Source: Flavobacterium salmonis (GTDB taxonomy: Bacteria; Bacteroidota; Bacteroidia; Flavobacteriales; Flavobacteriaceae). From it: 64,000 nt of DNA. Positions 62,945 through 64,000 of this stretch are shown here, in pieces. The translations under genes were made by a program, and so were the position numbers. Numbering within the stretch: position 1 is the first letter of the stretch; each line of letters opens with the position of its first letter. The notes below the pieces were generated by a model, which ran no database searches, was not told the DNA's origin, and saw only the letters and a program-made list of their open reading frames with translations. Location of the stretch: NCBI RefSeq assembly GCF_903819435.1, contig NZ_CAIJDP010000057.1:248001-312000 (forward strand). The letters are read 5' to 3'.

Positions 62945-62976
62945 TGGCTTATTTTTTAAGTAAAAAACCTAAGTTT

Positions 62977-63342
62977 ATGCAATCTGACCAATACAGTTAT
63001 CTTCCTATTTTAATGCAGCTTATCTTAGCTGTTGGTTTTGTAGTGGGAACTATCATTATTTCCGGAAAATTAGGCCCAAAAAGAACTTCTGAAACAAAAG
63101 ATAAAAACTTCGAATGCGGTATCGAATCTGTAGGTAACGCCCGTATTCCTTTTTCAGTAAAATATTTTCTTGTAGCCATTTTATTTGTATTGTTTGACGT
63201 AGAGGTGATCTTCCTTTATCCATGGGCAGTAAACTTTAAAGAATTAGGAATTGAAGGGATGTTAAAAATGATTGTTTTCATGTCTCTTCTTTTGGTTGGT
63301 TTTTTCTATATCATCAAAAAGAGAGCATTAGACTGGGAATAA
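62977..63342 (+). CDS. nuoA: NADH-quinone oxidoreductase subunit A
   Basis: Complex I membrane subunit of 121 residues from ATG 62977, which lies after the predicted transcript start. Three helices; the conserved loop KDKNFECGIESVGNARIPFSVKYFLVAILFVLFDVEVIFLYPWA contains the cysteine loop (ECG) and the acidic residues of helix 2 typical of NuoA. First gene of the complex I operon, 89 bases before nuoB. Confidence 0.95.
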   Translation: MQSDQYSYLPILMQLILAVGFVVGTIIISGKLGPKRTSETKDKNFECGIESVGNARIPFSVKYFLVAILFVLFDVEVIFLYPWAVNFKELGIEGMLKMIVFMSLLLVGFFYIIKKRALDWE

Positions 63343-63431
63343 AAAATATTTATTTTTAAATTATAAATGCTGAATTATAAATTATTTGAACATTCAAAAT
63401 TTATAATTCAAAATTCAAAATAACATACAAA

Positions 63432-63980
63432 ATGAGCGATTCAAATGTAAATATGGTTGCCCCTCCTGAAGGTGTTGTAGGTGAAGGTTTTTTTGCCACA
63501 AAACTAAATGACGTTGTAGGTTTGGCACGAGCGAATTCTCTTTGGCCATTGCCTTTCGCAACTTCATGTTGCGGAATCGAATTTATGGCAACTATGGCAT
63601 CACATTACGATTTGGCACGATTTGGTTCTGAGCGTGTGAGTTTTTCTCCTCGTCAGGCTGATATGTTAATGGTAATGGGAACTATTTCTAAAAAAATGGC
63701 ACCAATTTTAAGACAGGTTTACGAACAAATGTCTGAACCTCGCTGGGTTATTGCTGTTGGAGCCTGTGCTTCATCAGGCGGAATTTTCGATACTTATTCG
63801 GTTTTACAAGGAATTGACAAAGTAATTCCGGTTGACGTTTATGTACCGGGATGTCCTCCAAGACCGGAACAAATTGTTGACGGCGTAATGAAACTTCAAG
63901 AATTGGTAAAAAGCGAATCTGTGAGACGAAGAAGCTCTCCGGAATACCAAGAATTATTAGCTTCCTATAACATTTCATAA
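63432..63980 (+). CDS. nuoB: NADH-quinone oxidoreductase subunit B
   Basis: Complex I subunit carrying iron-sulfur cluster N2, 182 residues. Ligands are visible: the cysteine pair in ATSCCGIEF, VGACASSGG and VPGCPPRPE. It forms the quinone site with NuoD. One base separates its stop from the start of nuoC. Confidence 0.97.
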   Translation: MSDSNVNMVAPPEGVVGEGFFATKLNDVVGLARANSLWPLPFATSCCGIEFMATMASHYDLARFGSERVSFSPRQADMLMVMGTISKKMAPILRQVYEQMSEPRWVIAVGACASSGGIFDTYSVLQGIDKVIPVDVYVPGCPPRPEQIVDGVMKLQELVKSESVRRRSSPEYQELLASYNIS

Positions 63981-63981
63981 G

Positions 63982-64000
63982 ATGGCTTTAGAAAACAACC
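63982..64000 (+). CDS. nuoC: Start of NADH-quinone oxidoreductase subunit C (cut by window edge)
   Basis: Only six codons are present, MALENN, starting one base after the nuoB stop. The identity rests on the conserved order nuoA-nuoB-nuoC. Confidence 0.6.

Noticed and set aside
1..64000. CRISPR arrays, insertion sequences with transposases, rRNA operons
   Set aside because: None seen: no regularly spaced repeats with unique spacers, no transposase motifs and no rRNA sequence.

Overview
The window is a 64 kb piece of a Bacteroidota chromosome, almost certainly Flavobacterium or a close relative. The evidence is low-GC DNA, no Shine-Dalgarno patterns, several promoters of the Bacteroidota form TTG-N19/20-TAnnTTTG, an N-terminal proofreading exonuclease fused to DnaE, a long-tailed ribosomal protein S16, many small lipoproteins, and flavobacterial hairpin repeats. 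No reference search was possible, so the genus is an inference from gene content and style.

Layout. 1-3083 (-): replicative polymerase DnaE, cut by the window edge. 3656-8730 (+): leuC-leuD-synthase-leuB. The synthase has every substrate-pocket residue I can recall from the Leptospira citramalate synthase, so this operon probably makes isoleucine precursors from pyruvate. 8850-14765: a small membrane protein between two identical terminators, an RRM protein, rpsP-rimM, a tRNA methyltransferase, a glutaryl-CoA dehydrogenase, a DUF3050 protein and an SGNH lipoprotein. 15486-21612 (-): a tightly overlapping seven-gene operon with a pyruvoyl AdoMet decarboxylase, a zinc-ribbon DUF4178 membrane protein, a previously uncalled 59-residue protein, DUF350, a membrane-fused aminopropyltransferase, a Tat-type flavin amine oxidase and a histidine-rich multi-TM protein. 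It looks like a complete envelope polyamine pathway. 22005-24425 (-): a three-gene AT-rich cassette (unknown small protein, HExxH metalloprotease, dCTP-deaminase-like protein) sits next to tRNA-Ser(GGA) and truncates a duplicated lipoprotein gene, which suggests an acquired, possibly anti-phage, module.

24510-27516 (-): asparaginase, a PlsC-like acyltransferase and TatD. 27831-36045: an ECF sigma factor and TPR anti-sigma candidate diverge from a plus-strand set: a small membrane protein, a lipoprotein, a PKD protein, a periplasmic TPR-CHAT protease and a retropepsin-like protease. Three identical-spacing promoter-like elements, GGTAACAA-N13-TTGATATA, precede these plus-strand genes and are probably the sigma factor's targets. 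36191-37642 is an AlbA/Schlafen-type protein. 37724-43127 (-): an MFS exporter and the 2-oxoglutarate dehydrogenase E2 and E1 genes.

43246-46580: an outer-membrane barrel, small hypotheticals and a polyprenyl synthase. 46715-53749: YceI, a TetR regulator and a TolC-MFP-RND pump. Three copies of a 28-bp operator, GGRRACT-like arms around 14 bp, lie at the yceI and tetR promoters. 53972-58678: a TonB receptor with two small membrane proteins and a PepSY reductase-like protein (iron-siderophore uptake). 58759-64000: a YwqK-repeat protein, a TlpA-like thioredoxin, aspS, a cold-shock protein and the start of the NADH dehydrogenase operon (nuoA, nuoB, first codons of nuoC).
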